NCBI RefSeq assembly: GCF_023115465.1
Contig: NZ_CP096034.1
Coordinates: forward strand, 3,782,001-3,846,000
Direction of reading: 5' to 3'
Source of the DNA: Gottfriedia acidiceleris
GTDB lineage: Bacteria > Bacillota > Bacilli > Bacillales > Bacillaceae_G
DNA length: 64,000 nt
Made by a program: the position numbers and the translations under genes. Below the pieces are notes generated by a model that ran no database searches, had not been told where the DNA came from, and saw only the letters and a program-made list of their open reading frames with translations. Positions 36,821 through 45,842 of the stretch are shown here, one piece after another. The first letter of the stretch is position 1; every line of letters starts with the position of its first letter.

Positions 36821-36900
36821 CCCTGGGTATCGCAATTAATTCTAGGAAATCGCAATTATATCCTGGAAAATGGCAATTAAAACCTGGTATGTAATTAAAT
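36821..36900. repeat. Four degenerate 20-base tandem repeats
   Basis: Units at 36821-36840, 36841-36860, 36861-36881 and 36882-36900 share the pattern CCTGG-GAAATCGCAATTAA with decay in the last. The gap 36639-36965 otherwise holds only a hairpin (CAGACC/GGTCTG) at about 36931-36951, a terminator for the penicillin acylase gene. A related sequence is found before spoVR at 30105-30145. Confidence 0.6.
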
Positions 36901-36965
36901 CATTAATTTTTACTTTTCAAACAAAGTAAACAGACCCTATAAAGGTCTGTCCGCTTGTCTTCATT

Positions 36966-39362
36966 CTACTTCTTCTTTGTTTTTCCCGGCTCGAATATTT
37001 CTTTAACACCTTTAACATTTTTCAGAGAAGTAGTATGATATGTTCCATTTGCCCAATCTTCCATTTGATCACTATACCATTTGCTTCCGAGGTTTCCGGA
37101 TTGTCCTGGTCCGACTACGTTTACTGATTTACTTAAATTTGCAAAGTTCACAACAGTTCTCCATGATGCACCATGATCTACGATTCCTTGGTCATCGTAT
37201 CCTGCTGCTTTTACTGTAGTTGCGCTACCTCCTACTGGGATAGGATCTCTTGCATTAAAGAAATAGCTTAAAATTTTAATACTGGATAATGGGTGTTCGA
37301 AAGCAACTTTATGGTGATCACCCCATTTCCACTTAGCTGCATTTTCACCGTCGGTTTTGCTAATATTTTTAATTGTTGTTTTGAAGGTTTTTAATAAAAG
37401 TTTATCAATTCCGCCTTGTTCATCAACCCAGATTACTTTTTTCCCATTTAAGCTGTCACGTAGCAATTGATCGACTACGACTTTACGGTCTCCAAATAAA
37501 TCCATCATTTCGTTTGAGATTTGTTGATCGAACAATGCTTTATTTATTTCAGTCATCCACATTTGGAATATGAGAGGAGAAGCTTCATCTTTATCATCTA
37601 TAAAATTCCATTTTTCAAGTTCCCTTAAGGCTAATTTTTCAACAGATGATAATTGATCTTTATTTTGTTTTATTGACTTAATAAACTTTGGTGCATGTTC
37701 TTTCGCTTGTAAGTTCATTTCGTCCATTTGTAGCTTTTGCATATCTTTTACAGTCAGCTTGTTATTCTTTTTTAATACTTCCTGAATGCGTAATTGACGG
37801 TAAGGCTGTGCCCATGAATTTGAAATATGGTATGGATATGAATCGTCCACTACTTTATTATTTGCAGATGAAATAAATCCTTCTTTTGGATTAACGGTTG
37901 TTGGTAATTCATCATATGGAATAGATCCTTTCCAACCGTATTCACTAGTCCAACCTGGTACTGGCATTAGCCCATCACCTTTTTTACGGATTGGAATTTT
38001 TCCATTCGCTCGGTAGGCAATTGTTCCGTCATCCGATGCAAAAACGAAATTTTGAGCAGGAGCTTCAAATAAAGCTAATCCTTCTTTAAACGAATTCCAA
38101 TCCTTTGCAACATCAAACTTTAAAACGGCTTCTAGCTCCGTTGTTGGTTGTAGCGCTGTCCATTGTAAAGAGAATACAGTATCTTTTCCAGCATCGCTTG
38201 CAAATTCCGAAATCACTGGACCATGTCTCGTAATCATAACAGGTAAAACCTTATTCTTTTTACCTTTAATTTTGATCGTTTCATTTATGACCTGTGCCTT
38301 TTCCCATTGACCATCATATAAAAATTCGTCTGACTTATTTGGATTTCGTTTTTCTATATATAAATCTTGTACATCCGGGCCAACGTTTGTTACTCCCCAG
38401 GCAATATGTTCATTATGACCAACGATGATTCCTGGAACCCCTGCAAAAATTACACCACTTACATTCATATCACCAGACTTTAATTGAGTTTCATACCATA
38501 TTGCTGGTGTCGCTAATCCTAAATGAGGATCATCTGCTAATAACGGTTTACCGGACTTAGTTTTAGATCCACTAACAACCCAATCATTACTTCCATTCCA
38601 AACAGGTGGAATAATTGCGCTTGCAAAGCTCTTTTCTACGTCTATTTTTGAAGTATTACTTGGAATAATATACGGATCTAGATCATTATTAGCTGGGAAG
38701 AGCTCCAAAGCCTTATCCTTTGGAAATTTATTCATTGCATAATAACGAAATGCTTGTTCATTCCAGTGACCGCCTAAATCAAATGCCATATATTTACCAA
38801 TTACAAGTGAGTCAATTGCTGTCCATTTAGTTGGTTTATATTTTAAAATTTTAAATTCAACTGGTAGTTTATTTTCCTTAATTGCGTATTTTATGTACGC
38901 ATTTACTCCTTCTGCATACCAATTTAATACATTTTGTCCATTTTTATCGTATTTGCTGTAAGAAGCTTCAGCAGCTCTTCTTAAGCCAAGCGTTCGAAAA
39001 TATGAGTCACGATCCACTGTAGCGTCACCAATTACTTCACTTAATTGTCCGGACGCTTGTCTTCTGCTTAAATCCATTTGAAATAATCGATCTTGTGCTG
39101 TTACAAAGCCTTGCGCAACATACAAATCATGTAAACTTTTAGCACTAATATGAGGTACTCCTTTACCATCCCTAACTACCTCTACTTTATGGTTTAACGA
39201 ACTGATCGTTAAATCTCCTTTAATGCTTGGTAATGATTTTTTGGTTAAGTACAAGCCCGTGCCCACAATTATTAAGACGAAAACGATTAAGATAGTTGAT
39301 GTAACTTTAAACCACTTCGGAAAGCGCTTCCGTTTTTTTGATATCTCAATAGGCGCACTCAT
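36966..39362 (-). CDS. Penicillin acylase-family N-terminal nucleophile hydrolase
   Basis: 798 residues with an N-terminal membrane anchor (WFKVTSTILIVFVLIIVGTG) after a basic start. The alpha part begins DLTISSLNHKVEVVRDGKGVPHI and has FVTAQDRLFQMDLSRRQASG; the autocatalytic site is in WNGSNDWVVSG, with Ser at about residue 257 as new N-terminus, and the beta part has ADDPHLGLATPAIWYE and AAGYDDQGIVDHGASWRTV near the end. The enzyme is outside the membrane and cleaves acyl amides such as penicillins or acyl-homoserine lactones; the natural substrate is uncertain. Confidence 0.9.
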   Translation of the reverse strand: MSAPIEISKKRKRFPKWFKVTSTILIVFVLIIVGTGLYLTKKSLPSIKGDLTISSLNHKVEVVRDGKGVPHISAKSLHDLYVAQGFVTAQDRLFQMDLSRRQASGQLSEVIGDATVDRDSYFRTLGLRRAAEASYSKYDKNGQNVLNWYAEGVNAYIKYAIKENKLPVEFKILKYKPTKWTAIDSLVIGKYMAFDLGGHWNEQAFRYYAMNKFPKDKALELFPANNDLDPYIIPSNTSKIDVEKSFASAIIPPVWNGSNDWVVSGSKTKSGKPLLADDPHLGLATPAIWYETQLKSGDMNVSGVIFAGVPGIIVGHNEHIAWGVTNVGPDVQDLYIEKRNPNKSDEFLYDGQWEKAQVINETIKIKGKKNKVLPVMITRHGPVISEFASDAGKDTVFSLQWTALQPTTELEAVLKFDVAKDWNSFKEGLALFEAPAQNFVFASDDGTIAYRANGKIPIRKKGDGLMPVPGWTSEYGWKGSIPYDELPTTVNPKEGFISSANNKVVDDSYPYHISNSWAQPYRQLRIQEVLKKNNKLTVKDMQKLQMDEMNLQAKEHAPKFIKSIKQNKDQLSSVEKLALRELEKWNFIDDKDEASPLIFQMWMTEINKALFDQQISNEMMDLFGDRKVVVDQLLRDSLNGKKVIWVDEQGGIDKLLLKTFKTTIKNISKTDGENAAKWKWGDHHKVAFEHPLSSIKILSYFFNARDPIPVGGSATTVKAAGYDDQGIVDHGASWRTVVNFANLSKSVNVVGPGQSGNLGSKWYSDQMEDWANGTYHTTSLKNVKGVKEIFEPGKTKKK

Positions 39363-39484
39363 TTTTCTCCCTCCTGCTTAAACTGCATATAAAACATATA
39401 CTGTATAATAATTCTGCAAGTCTTATTGCATTCCTTCTTATGACGAATGGGGTATAATACTATTTATTAACATTAAAGGAGTGT

Positions 39485-40045
39485 ATGGAAATGTCATTAA
39501 ATTCTTGGTTCAAAAAGGGCATGACTTTTCAAGAATATGTAGAAGCAATGAATGTAAATAAAGAAGAACTTCTAAAAATCTATCATGAAGTTACAATTCC
39601 TGAAAGTACACAAACAAAACTTGAACAATTAAAGAATCTTAATTGGAAGGTTGTTACTTTAACTGCAGATTGGTGTGGAGATGCATTACTTAATGTACCA
39701 GTTATTCAGAAAATGATGGAAAAAGCAAATATAGATACTAGATTCCTAATACGAGATGAAAACCTAGAATTAATGGATCAATATTTAACGAATGGTAAAT
39801 CTCGTTCTATTCCAATTTTTGTTTTTATGGATGAAAAAGGAAATGAAGTAAATGTATGGGGTCCACGTTCTGCGGAGATTGAAGAAATTGTAGTTGAAAT
39901 GAAAAAAGAGCTTCCAGATAAAGAAGATCCAAATTTCCAAGAAAAACAAACTGCTGTTTTTAAAGCGATTCGAACAAACTTCGTTGAAGACAAAAAATAC
40001 TGGAATTCAGTTATAAATAGTGTAGAAGAGAAATTATTCTCATAA
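39485..40045 (+). CDS. Thioredoxin-fold protein with WCGDA site
   Basis: 186 residues. VVTLTADWCGDALLNVPV holds a single Cys in place of the thioredoxin CxxC, followed by the cis-Pro segment SRSIPIFVFMDEKG, so it is of the YbbN/BdbA-unlike group of bacillar thioredoxin-like proteins with WCGD. A disulfide reductase role is therefore doubtful; monothiol or glutathione/bacillithiol-dependent chemistry is possible. Two ATG (39485 and 39491) share the AAAGGAG ribosome site; the start is uncertain by two residues. Confidence 0.8.
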   Translation: MEMSLNSWFKKGMTFQEYVEAMNVNKEELLKIYHEVTIPESTQTKLEQLKNLNWKVVTLTADWCGDALLNVPVIQKMMEKANIDTRFLIRDENLELMDQYLTNGKSRSIPIFVFMDEKGNEVNVWGPRSAEIEEIVVEMKKELPDKEDPNFQEKQTAVFKAIRTNFVEDKKYWNSVINSVEEKLFS

Positions 40046-40056
40046 GAAAAAGTATT

Positions 40057-40096
40057 GGTTATTTAGTTGAAAAATTTTCAATTAAATAGCCTTTTT
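40057..40096. terminator. Terminator between the thioredoxin-like gene and comC
   Basis: GGTTATTTAGTTGAAAA pairs with TTTTCAATTAAATAGCC (two mismatches) and is followed by T; the genes converge. Confidence 0.8.
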
Positions 40097-40859
40097 ATTT
40101 ATAAAAAATGATATCGTAAAATTCTAATAGATTTTCACAATAAAAATAACTAATTAAACCACCAAATGAGATGAATGGACCAAAAGGAATCGGATTTCGT
40201 TGCTTTAATTTACCGGACAATAGTACAACTAACCCGTAGAAACTGCCTGAAAAACATGCAAGCATAAATGCAATGAGGGTTAGTTTCCAACCTAAAATGA
40301 TTCCTAGCACACTAAATAACTTTATATCTCCTCCTCCCATACCACCTTTACTAATTAGATTAATTAGAAGCAAAACTACAAATGCTCCAAACGCTCCTAC
40401 TATGCTACTCCACCATGGATTCAATGGAAATAAGATTCGCTCAAAGCTAAAAATAAATAAAAAGAATACTAGAATCCGATTAGGAATAATCATAAAGTTC
40501 ATATCCGAAACAACAATAATGATTAATAAAGAAATTATCGAAAGAGCGATCATTAACTCTTTATGAAAACCAGTTTCATAGATGGAAAAAACAAATAATA
40601 TACCTGTTAGTATTTCAATTAATAGATATTGTTTGGAAATTAGCATCCCGCAACTTCGACATTTCCCTCTTTGGAGTAAAAACGAAAATACCGGTATTAA
40701 TTCTAAGGAACTCAGTTTATGTCCACAATTTGAACACGAGGAACCCGGTGAAATAATCGATTTCCCGATTGGTACCCTTAACCCAACAACATTAAAAAAA
40801 GAACCCAATACTAGGCCAAATACAAAAAAAACAAAGTAGACTAATGCTATAATTATCAA
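40095..40859 (-). CDS. comC: Prepilin peptidase ComC (A24 aspartic protease)
   Basis: 254 residues, about eight membrane helices. VLGSFFNVVGLRVP is the family start; a cytoplasmic zinc loop has two CxxC pairs (SSCSNCGHKL and GKCRSCGML); the two catalytic aspartates are in VVSDMNFMIIPN and KGGMGGGDIKLFS. ComC cleaves and methylates the pre-pilins of the competence pseudopilus, so the organism has at least part of the DNA-uptake system, which is relevant to the foreign spoVR ends in this window. ATG with a AAAGGAG ribosome site. Confidence 0.95.
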   Translation of the reverse strand: MIIIALVYFVFFVFGLVLGSFFNVVGLRVPIGKSIISPGSSCSNCGHKLSSLELIPVFSFLLQRGKCRSCGMLISKQYLLIEILTGILFVFSIYETGFHKELMIALSIISLLIIIVVSDMNFMIIPNRILVFFLFIFSFERILFPLNPWWSSIVGAFGAFVVLLLINLISKGGMGGGDIKLFSVLGIILGWKLTLIAFMLACFSGSFYGLVVLLSGKLKQRNPIPFGPFISFGGLISYFYCENLLEFYDIIFYK

Positions 40860-41071
40860 CTCCTTTAAAGTTATTTAACTAATTTAGTTAAGGGTCATTA
40901 TATCATTGGAACATACTCTACTTATTGATTAAAAAAGAAAACTTTATGAAAAGATAAAGAAAACTTACCATTTGGAAAAGACAGAGGCGTAGTTGCACTT
41001 ATCCTTTTTTCTAAAATTGGTATTTGCATCGGATACTCCTCCTGGCTGCTAATCGATCCTTTCTTAAAGTA

Positions 41072-41112
41072 CAAAAAAAAGCAATCTACCATTCTTAAGA
41101 AAAGTAAATTGC
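41072..41112 (-). terminator. Terminator of the NlpC/P60 gene
   Basis: Minus strand GCAATTTAC / GTAGATTGC (one mismatch) around a 14-base loop, then TTTTTTTTG. Confidence 0.7.
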
Positions 41113-41126
41113 ATTTATGATTATGT

Positions 41127-41585
41127 TTATTTGATTACACTACCTGAGCCAGCGAATTTCGGTTTCCAATATGAATTAGAAAGACTGACAACAGCTACTC
41201 CCTTACTTGAAGTCGCTGAAATAAAATTATTATTTCCCATGAAAATTCCTACATGGCTAATACCTTTTTTGTATGTATTTTTGAAGAAAACTAAATCACC
41301 AGGAACAGGCTTTTTAACAATTGAGCTGACAGTATACATTGACGAAGCAGTTCGAGGTAATGTAGTACCTACTTTTTTGTATACATACCCTACGTAACCT
41401 GAACAGTCAAAACCTTTAGTACTTGTACCACCAAAACGATATGGTACTCCAGTATATTGTTTAGCGATTTTTGTTACCTGATTTTTCTTTGAGTATGGGT
41501 TATATGTAGATGCTGCTTGTGATTTAGTCGTAAAAAATACCATGCTCAGTAAGCATACGAAAGCTATAAGGACTTGCTTTTTCAT
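41127..41585 (-). CDS. Secreted NlpC/P60 peptidoglycan endopeptidase
   Basis: 152 residues from the ATG behind GGGGGAGAAAGAG (the frame is open 15 codons further but without a ribosome site). Signal peptide MKKQVLIAFVCLLSMVFFTT ends AQA/AS. The domain shows GVPYRFGGTSTKGFDCSGYV (catalytic Cys), KKGISHVGIFMG (His) and the third polar residue near ISATSSKG. It is a single-domain gamma-D-glutamyl-diaminopimelate hydrolase that acts on the cell wall, without the usual LysM or SH3 anchor domains. Confidence 0.9.
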   Translation of the reverse strand: MKKQVLIAFVCLLSMVFFTTKSQAASTYNPYSKKNQVTKIAKQYTGVPYRFGGTSTKGFDCSGYVGYVYKKVGTTLPRTASSMYTVSSIVKKPVPGDLVFFKNTYKKGISHVGIFMGNNNFISATSSKGVAVVSLSNSYWKPKFAGSGSVIK

Positions 41586-42148
41586 CTCTTTCTCCCCCTT
41601 CATTGATAATGTAAGTCTAACAAAATACAATTTTGAAAGCCATTACAGGAGTGTTACAAATTGTCGAAGTGTTTGTAATACTATAAAACCTTGTTGGTTT
41701 TTGCCAAAAATATGCAGCAAAAAATGACTATCATTCGACAGCCATTTTTAGGGTATTGAAATTAGAACACTAATTGAACTTAACTCATCAAGTTGTGAGC
41801 CCCATTATATAGGGATGTTCTTATTTGATTTATCGGTGAAATCTAGTGTTAAAAAGTTCGGATCAATCTTTGACAATTGATGAGAAGATTTCATTTGTTT
41901 TTACTGGATTATGTTAAGTTTTGGGTCGTTCAAAGTCTTAATTTAATGTTATTTCTACTATTTTTTAATTATATTATTCTATTACCGTATGTTTCGTAGT
42001 CCTATTTGCAGTTTTCATAATTTTTATTGCAGTTTCAGCTTTTTTATTTGCACTTCCACAGATTTCCCCCATGGAAAGCAATCATCCTGTACAAAATGAA
42101 AACAGACTGTCATTTGACAGCCTGCTTAGTAAGTACCATATAAAAAAA
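41586..42148. other. 560-base gap between the NlpC/P60 and alpha-glucosidase genes
   Basis: Two hairpins: 42103-42124 (terminator of the alpha-glucosidase gene, listed separately) and about 41722-41750 (AAAATGACTATC / GACAGCCATTTT, T-rich end), which may stop transcripts entering the NlpC gene. No gene was found. Confidence 0.5.
42103..42124 (-). terminator. Terminator of the alpha-glucosidase gene
   Basis: CAGACTGTCA / TGACAGCCTG with one mismatch and a TT loop; T-rich on the minus strand side. Confidence 0.75.
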
Positions 42149-43825
42149 TTAAATTAAGCGATAAACTCTAGCTTCAAAAGGTTTAAATTCCATGTTTTCA
42201 ACTAATTGGTGATCTGTTAATTCAATGTTCGTTAAACTTAATTCTGCATTCTTTTTCGTAAGTTCTTTCGGTAAAGTAAATTTTTGTTTCTCTGATGATA
42301 AATTAGTAAGCACTAAGAATGTTTCTTTTTCACCATTTCGAGTGTATGCATAAACAGGTTCATTTTTAACGTCTAGATATTCATACGGTGCATAAACTAG
42401 TGCATTATTTTCTTTACGTAATGTAATCATTTTTTTATAGAATGATAAAATAGAATCTGCGTCTTTTTCTTGTATTTCAACATTTATTTCATTAAAGTTA
42501 TCATTCGTTTTAAGCCATGGTTTACCCGTTGTAAATCCTGCATTCTTAGTACTATTCCACTGCATTGGTGTGCGAGAATTATCTCTACCTGTTTTCCATA
42601 AAATGTCTAGTACATCTTGTTCAGTTGAACTATTTTCAATCATTGTATTATACATATTTTTAGCACTTACATCATTATAATCGTTGATTGATGTGTAATG
42701 AACATTTGTCATGCCAATTTCTTGCCCTTGGTAAATGAATGGCGTTCCTTGCATAAAGAAATACATTACTCCAATAGCTTTTGCTGAAATCTTCCAAAAT
42801 GCTTCATCATCGTTACCTAATGTACTGACTGCTCTAGGAATATCATGGTTCTCTATAAATAATGCATTCCATCCATATCCTTCTAAGCCAGTTTGCCATT
42901 TAGTAAGTACTTCTTTTAAATCAGCAATCGAAGTTTCAGATTCATCGGTTTTCTTCCAAAGATCTAAACTTTCGAATTGGAAAATCATATTGAACTTACC
43001 TTCTTTTTCTCCAACCCACAGGTGAGCATCTTTCGTTGTTACACCATTTGCTTCACCGACTGTCATGATGTCATACTTATCAAATGTTTCACGTTTTAGT
43101 TCATCCAAATAGTTGTGAATTCCTTCTTGATTCATGTGCATATCAAAGCTTGCCACATATTTTTCTTTATTTGGATTTGGCATATCTGGAAAACCTGGTC
43201 GTTTTCTTATATGACTGATCGCGTCTACTCGGAAACCGTCAATTCCTTTATCTAACCACCAATTAATCATATCATAGACTTTTTGTCTTACTTCTTTGTT
43301 TTCCCAATTTAAATCAGGCTGCTTTTTGGAGAATATGTGTAAGAAATATTCATCTGTTGCTTCATCATATTCCCAAGCAGATCCACCGAAAATACTTTCC
43401 CAGTTATTTGGCTCATGGCCTGATTTTTTTCCTTCTCTCCAAATATAGTAGTCTCTATAAGGATTATCTTTAGATTTTTTAGATTCTAAAAACCAAGGAT
43501 GCTCGTCACTTGTGTGATTGACTACCAAATCTAAAATTAACTTCATTCCTCTTTTGTGAACATTCTCTAATAACTCATCAAAATCAGCCATTGTTCCAAA
43601 CTCATCCATAATGTCCTGATAGTCTGAGATATCGTAACCATTATCATCATTTGGTGATTTGTAAAATGGACAAATCCAAATGACATCTATTCCGAGCTCT
43701 TTTAAATAATCTAATTTCGAAATTACACCTCTTAAATCACCAATTCCATCACCATTTGAATCCATAAAGCTACGTGGATAAATTTGGTAAGCAACCGCTT
43801 CCTTCCACCAACTTTGATTTGTCAT
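42149..43825 (-). CDS. malL: GH13 alpha-glucosidase / oligo-1,6-glucosidase
   Basis: 558 residues, typical for MalL. The four GH13 regions are visible: LILDLVVNHTSDEHPW, GFRVDAISHIRKRPGF (nucleophile Asp), IMTVGEANGV (acid/base Glu) and FIENHDIPRAVS. VAYQIYPRSFMDSNGDGIGD is the usual start. It is cytoplasmic and splits isomaltose, maltose or similar oligosaccharides into glucose. Its upstream region holds a perfect cre-like palindrome (43909-43922), so it is probably under carbon control. Confidence 0.9.
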   Translation of the reverse strand: MTNQSWWKEAVAYQIYPRSFMDSNGDGIGDLRGVISKLDYLKELGIDVIWICPFYKSPNDDNGYDISDYQDIMDEFGTMADFDELLENVHKRGMKLILDLVVNHTSDEHPWFLESKKSKDNPYRDYYIWREGKKSGHEPNNWESIFGGSAWEYDEATDEYFLHIFSKKQPDLNWENKEVRQKVYDMINWWLDKGIDGFRVDAISHIRKRPGFPDMPNPNKEKYVASFDMHMNQEGIHNYLDELKRETFDKYDIMTVGEANGVTTKDAHLWVGEKEGKFNMIFQFESLDLWKKTDESETSIADLKEVLTKWQTGLEGYGWNALFIENHDIPRAVSTLGNDDEAFWKISAKAIGVMYFFMQGTPFIYQGQEIGMTNVHYTSINDYNDVSAKNMYNTMIENSSTEQDVLDILWKTGRDNSRTPMQWNSTKNAGFTTGKPWLKTNDNFNEINVEIQEKDADSILSFYKKMITLRKENNALVYAPYEYLDVKNEPVYAYTRNGEKETFLVLTNLSSEKQKFTLPKELTKKNAELSLTNIELTDHQLVENMEFKPFEARVYRLI

Positions 43826-43846
43826 AATTTCTCTCCTCCAAATTCA

Positions 43847-43922
43847 TAAAAGCGTTTTCATCATCGACTATATTAGTAGCCTTCATTAAAAATTAAGTAC
43901 AATTTCATTGCAACCGTTTGCA
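43847..43922 (-). promoter_or_regulatory. cre-like operators before malL
   Basis: TGCAACCGTTTGCA at 43909-43922 fits the cre consensus TGNAANCGNWNNCA fully, and is almost symmetrical, so it may also be a LacI/MalR operator. TAAAAGCGTTTTCA at 43847-43860 matches in reverse with one deviation and lies 20 bases before the ATG. Two sites 62 bases apart would allow looping or double repression. Confidence 0.6.
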
Positions 43923-44021
43923 CATTATTATCTTAACATTCAACTAACTATAGTTCAATAACCGAAATACTTTATTAGAACTTCCTTTTGCAGCCTTATT
44001 TTAAAAACCGTTTTCAAAAAA

Positions 44022-44058
44022 CAAAAAAAAAGGCAACTTAAGATCTCCCTTAAGTCGC
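44022..44058 (-). terminator. Terminator of the YhbD-bactofilin operon
   Basis: Minus strand GCGACTTAAG / CTTAAGTTGC (one mismatch) with a 6-base loop, then a long T run. Confidence 0.85.
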
Positions 44059-44871
44059 TTATAGTTCTAATTTCTTTACATCCTTTACCCTTGCTGAAGG
44101 ATGAATTTGAACATCTTCTGTATATTCCACAAGGTCTATTACACATTTTGGTCCAATTGTTACAGCATCGCCTCGTACTACACTCGCTGTTGTATAATCA
44201 ATCTTTACAGCACTTCCCTCAATTACATCTGATTTGAAGTTCAATCGATTGTTAAAAAGTTTACTAAAAACACGTGAAAATATATTATGGTCATCGAATC
44301 GACTAATTTCAATTGTTTCTCCACCAATTTCAGGTATATAACTAAATCCATTATGAGATAAATAGCCGAATCCTCCATGGGTAATTTTTACGTTTTCAGC
44401 ATTTAATAAACCATTCATTGATAAGTGACCTTTAGCTGTAAATACTTCACATTCAGATCCTTTTTCTGTAGAAAGCGACCCTTTTACAGTAATTACTTCA
44501 GCCTTTACAATTCCTGTCGTTTTCATTGAGCCTGAAACATTAATACTTTGAACATTTAGGTCGCCCTTTGTTTTAAAGCTACCGCTAACATTCACATCTC
44601 CACCAGAAACTTTTCCATCAATTGAAGCCGAACCACTGACACTCATTTTTTTTGCATCAACATCACTTAGACATTTAGCGCTACCACTGCAATTAAAATA
44701 ATTAGTTTCGACTTTTCCATTGAACTTTGCTGAGCCACTTACTTTCACTTCATCACAAAAAATATCACCTAGTATGCGTCCGCTTCCACTAATTCTAACG
44801 TCATCATATTTGCCAGTACCAATAGTACCTGACCCGTTAATAATTGCATTCTGCTTTGATTGCACGCTCAC
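44059..44871 (-). CDS. Bactofilin-like polymer-forming protein
   Basis: 270 residues dominated by short beta-strand repeats of the pattern V-x-V-S-G-S, e.g. DDVRISGSGRILGDIFCDE, VKVSGSAKFNGKVE, SINVSGSMKTTGIVK, the right-handed beta-helix fold of bactofilins. It is roughly double the usual bactofilin length, having a second part (about 160-270) with less regular repeats and ending RVKDVKKLEL. In B. subtilis the yhbE-yhbF bactofilins next to yhbD are needed for normal flagellar motility; here one long protein stands in that place. Cytoplasmic, membrane-near scaffold; role inferred. Confidence 0.8.
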   Translation of the reverse strand: MSVQSKQNAIINGSGTIGTGKYDDVRISGSGRILGDIFCDEVKVSGSAKFNGKVETNYFNCSGSAKCLSDVDAKKMSVSGSASIDGKVSGGDVNVSGSFKTKGDLNVQSINVSGSMKTTGIVKAEVITVKGSLSTEKGSECEVFTAKGHLSMNGLLNAENVKITHGGFGYLSHNGFSYIPEIGGETIEISRFDDHNIFSRVFSKLFNNRLNFKSDVIEGSAVKIDYTTASVVRGDAVTIGPKCVIDLVEYTEDVQIHPSARVKDVKKLEL

Positions 44872-44891
44872 AATAATCTCTCCTCCATAAT

Positions 44892-45506
44892 TTATTTAAT
44901 TGATTTATTTAAATAGCTCGAAAGAGTAACATTGATTAAGATCGAATCCTTTTGGTCAACAAACGTCTCATGATTTCCAATAATCCATGTACCCATACCA
45001 AATTTTCGAATATAAATGACAGTCGCTTCATCCATGTTAATTTGGTTTTTATGCGTTTCGACCAAATTTAAAAATTGTTTTATTTCATCTATTGTTACAC
45101 TTCCATTTGAAAGCCACTCGTTTACAAAAAGTAACGAACATAGTTGAACCGTGCCTAAATGCTCTAATTTAGTATTTGGAAAAAGTGATTGATATATTTG
45201 TACGACTTGTTTAGGGATTTGCTCCAAAGATAAAGTAGCATTCCCACGATCAGAAACGATTTCTTCATTAATTGAAAACACTCTAGCAATATCATCTAAT
45301 GATTGATCATCCTTTAACTCTTTTATTTTTTCAATCCGATCTAAAATTTTCTGTTTTGGAAAAAACGTTTCCTGCCCAGTAAAGCTTGATTTTTTCATAA
45401 ACCACTCTTCAGGAATGATGTTTTTCCTTTTCCATCTATAAAGCTGTCCGTACGATATGCCTGTAAGTTGTAGTAAATCTTTTTTGGAAATTAATTCTTC
45501 ACTCAT
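44892..45506 (-). CDS. YhbD-family (DUF4004) HTH protein
   Basis: 204 residues, starting at the ATG just behind AGGAGG (the frame is open 10 codons further without a ribosome site). N-terminal MerR-like helix-turn-helix: LISKKDLLQLTGISYGQLYR and WKRKNIIPEEWF, then a helical middle and the TVIYIRKFGMGTWIIGNHET part of the DUF4004 family. It sits 20 bases before the bactofilin gene and is probably co-transcribed with it, as yhbD is with yhbEF in B. subtilis. Confidence 0.85.
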   Translation of the reverse strand: MSEELISKKDLLQLTGISYGQLYRWKRKNIIPEEWFMKKSSFTGQETFFPKQKILDRIEKIKELKDDQSLDDIARVFSINEEIVSDRGNATLSLEQIPKQVVQIYQSLFPNTKLEHLGTVQLCSLLFVNEWLSNGSVTIDEIKQFLNLVETHKNQINMDEATVIYIRKFGMGTWIIGNHETFVDQKDSILINVTLSSYLNKSIK

Positions 45507-45842
45507 ATGACATTCCTCCTGACACGAGTATAACAAAACAATGTTTCATTGTAAAGTGTTCGGATGTAGCACTTTTGACATAATTCTTATTCAATTTCAC
45601 AACAATATTTTGCGTAACATTGTTTTAACAAAAGTCATTTTCATATAAAGAAAACTCGTCGATTAAAGCCTCTTAGAAAGAGACGTAGTTGTACTTATAC
45701 TTTTTTCATAGAATTGTCTATTACGTCGAGTATTCCCAAAATTTCTTGAAGTGAAAAAAATACCCAAAATCCATTTATTCATGAATTTTGAGTAGCTATC
45801 TCATTTTAAATCTATTTAGTTAAATGCATCTTTTCTTCCAGC
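45507..45842. other. Gap with copy 2 of a dispersed repeat
   Basis: At 45678-45715 stands AGAGACGTAGTTGTACTTAT and 18 further bases that match 40984-41018 (before the NlpC gene side) with few changes. No gene was found. Confidence 0.45.

Noticed and set aside
36821-36900. CRISPR array
   Set aside because: Units are contiguous without spacers, degenerate, and no cas genes exist in the window.
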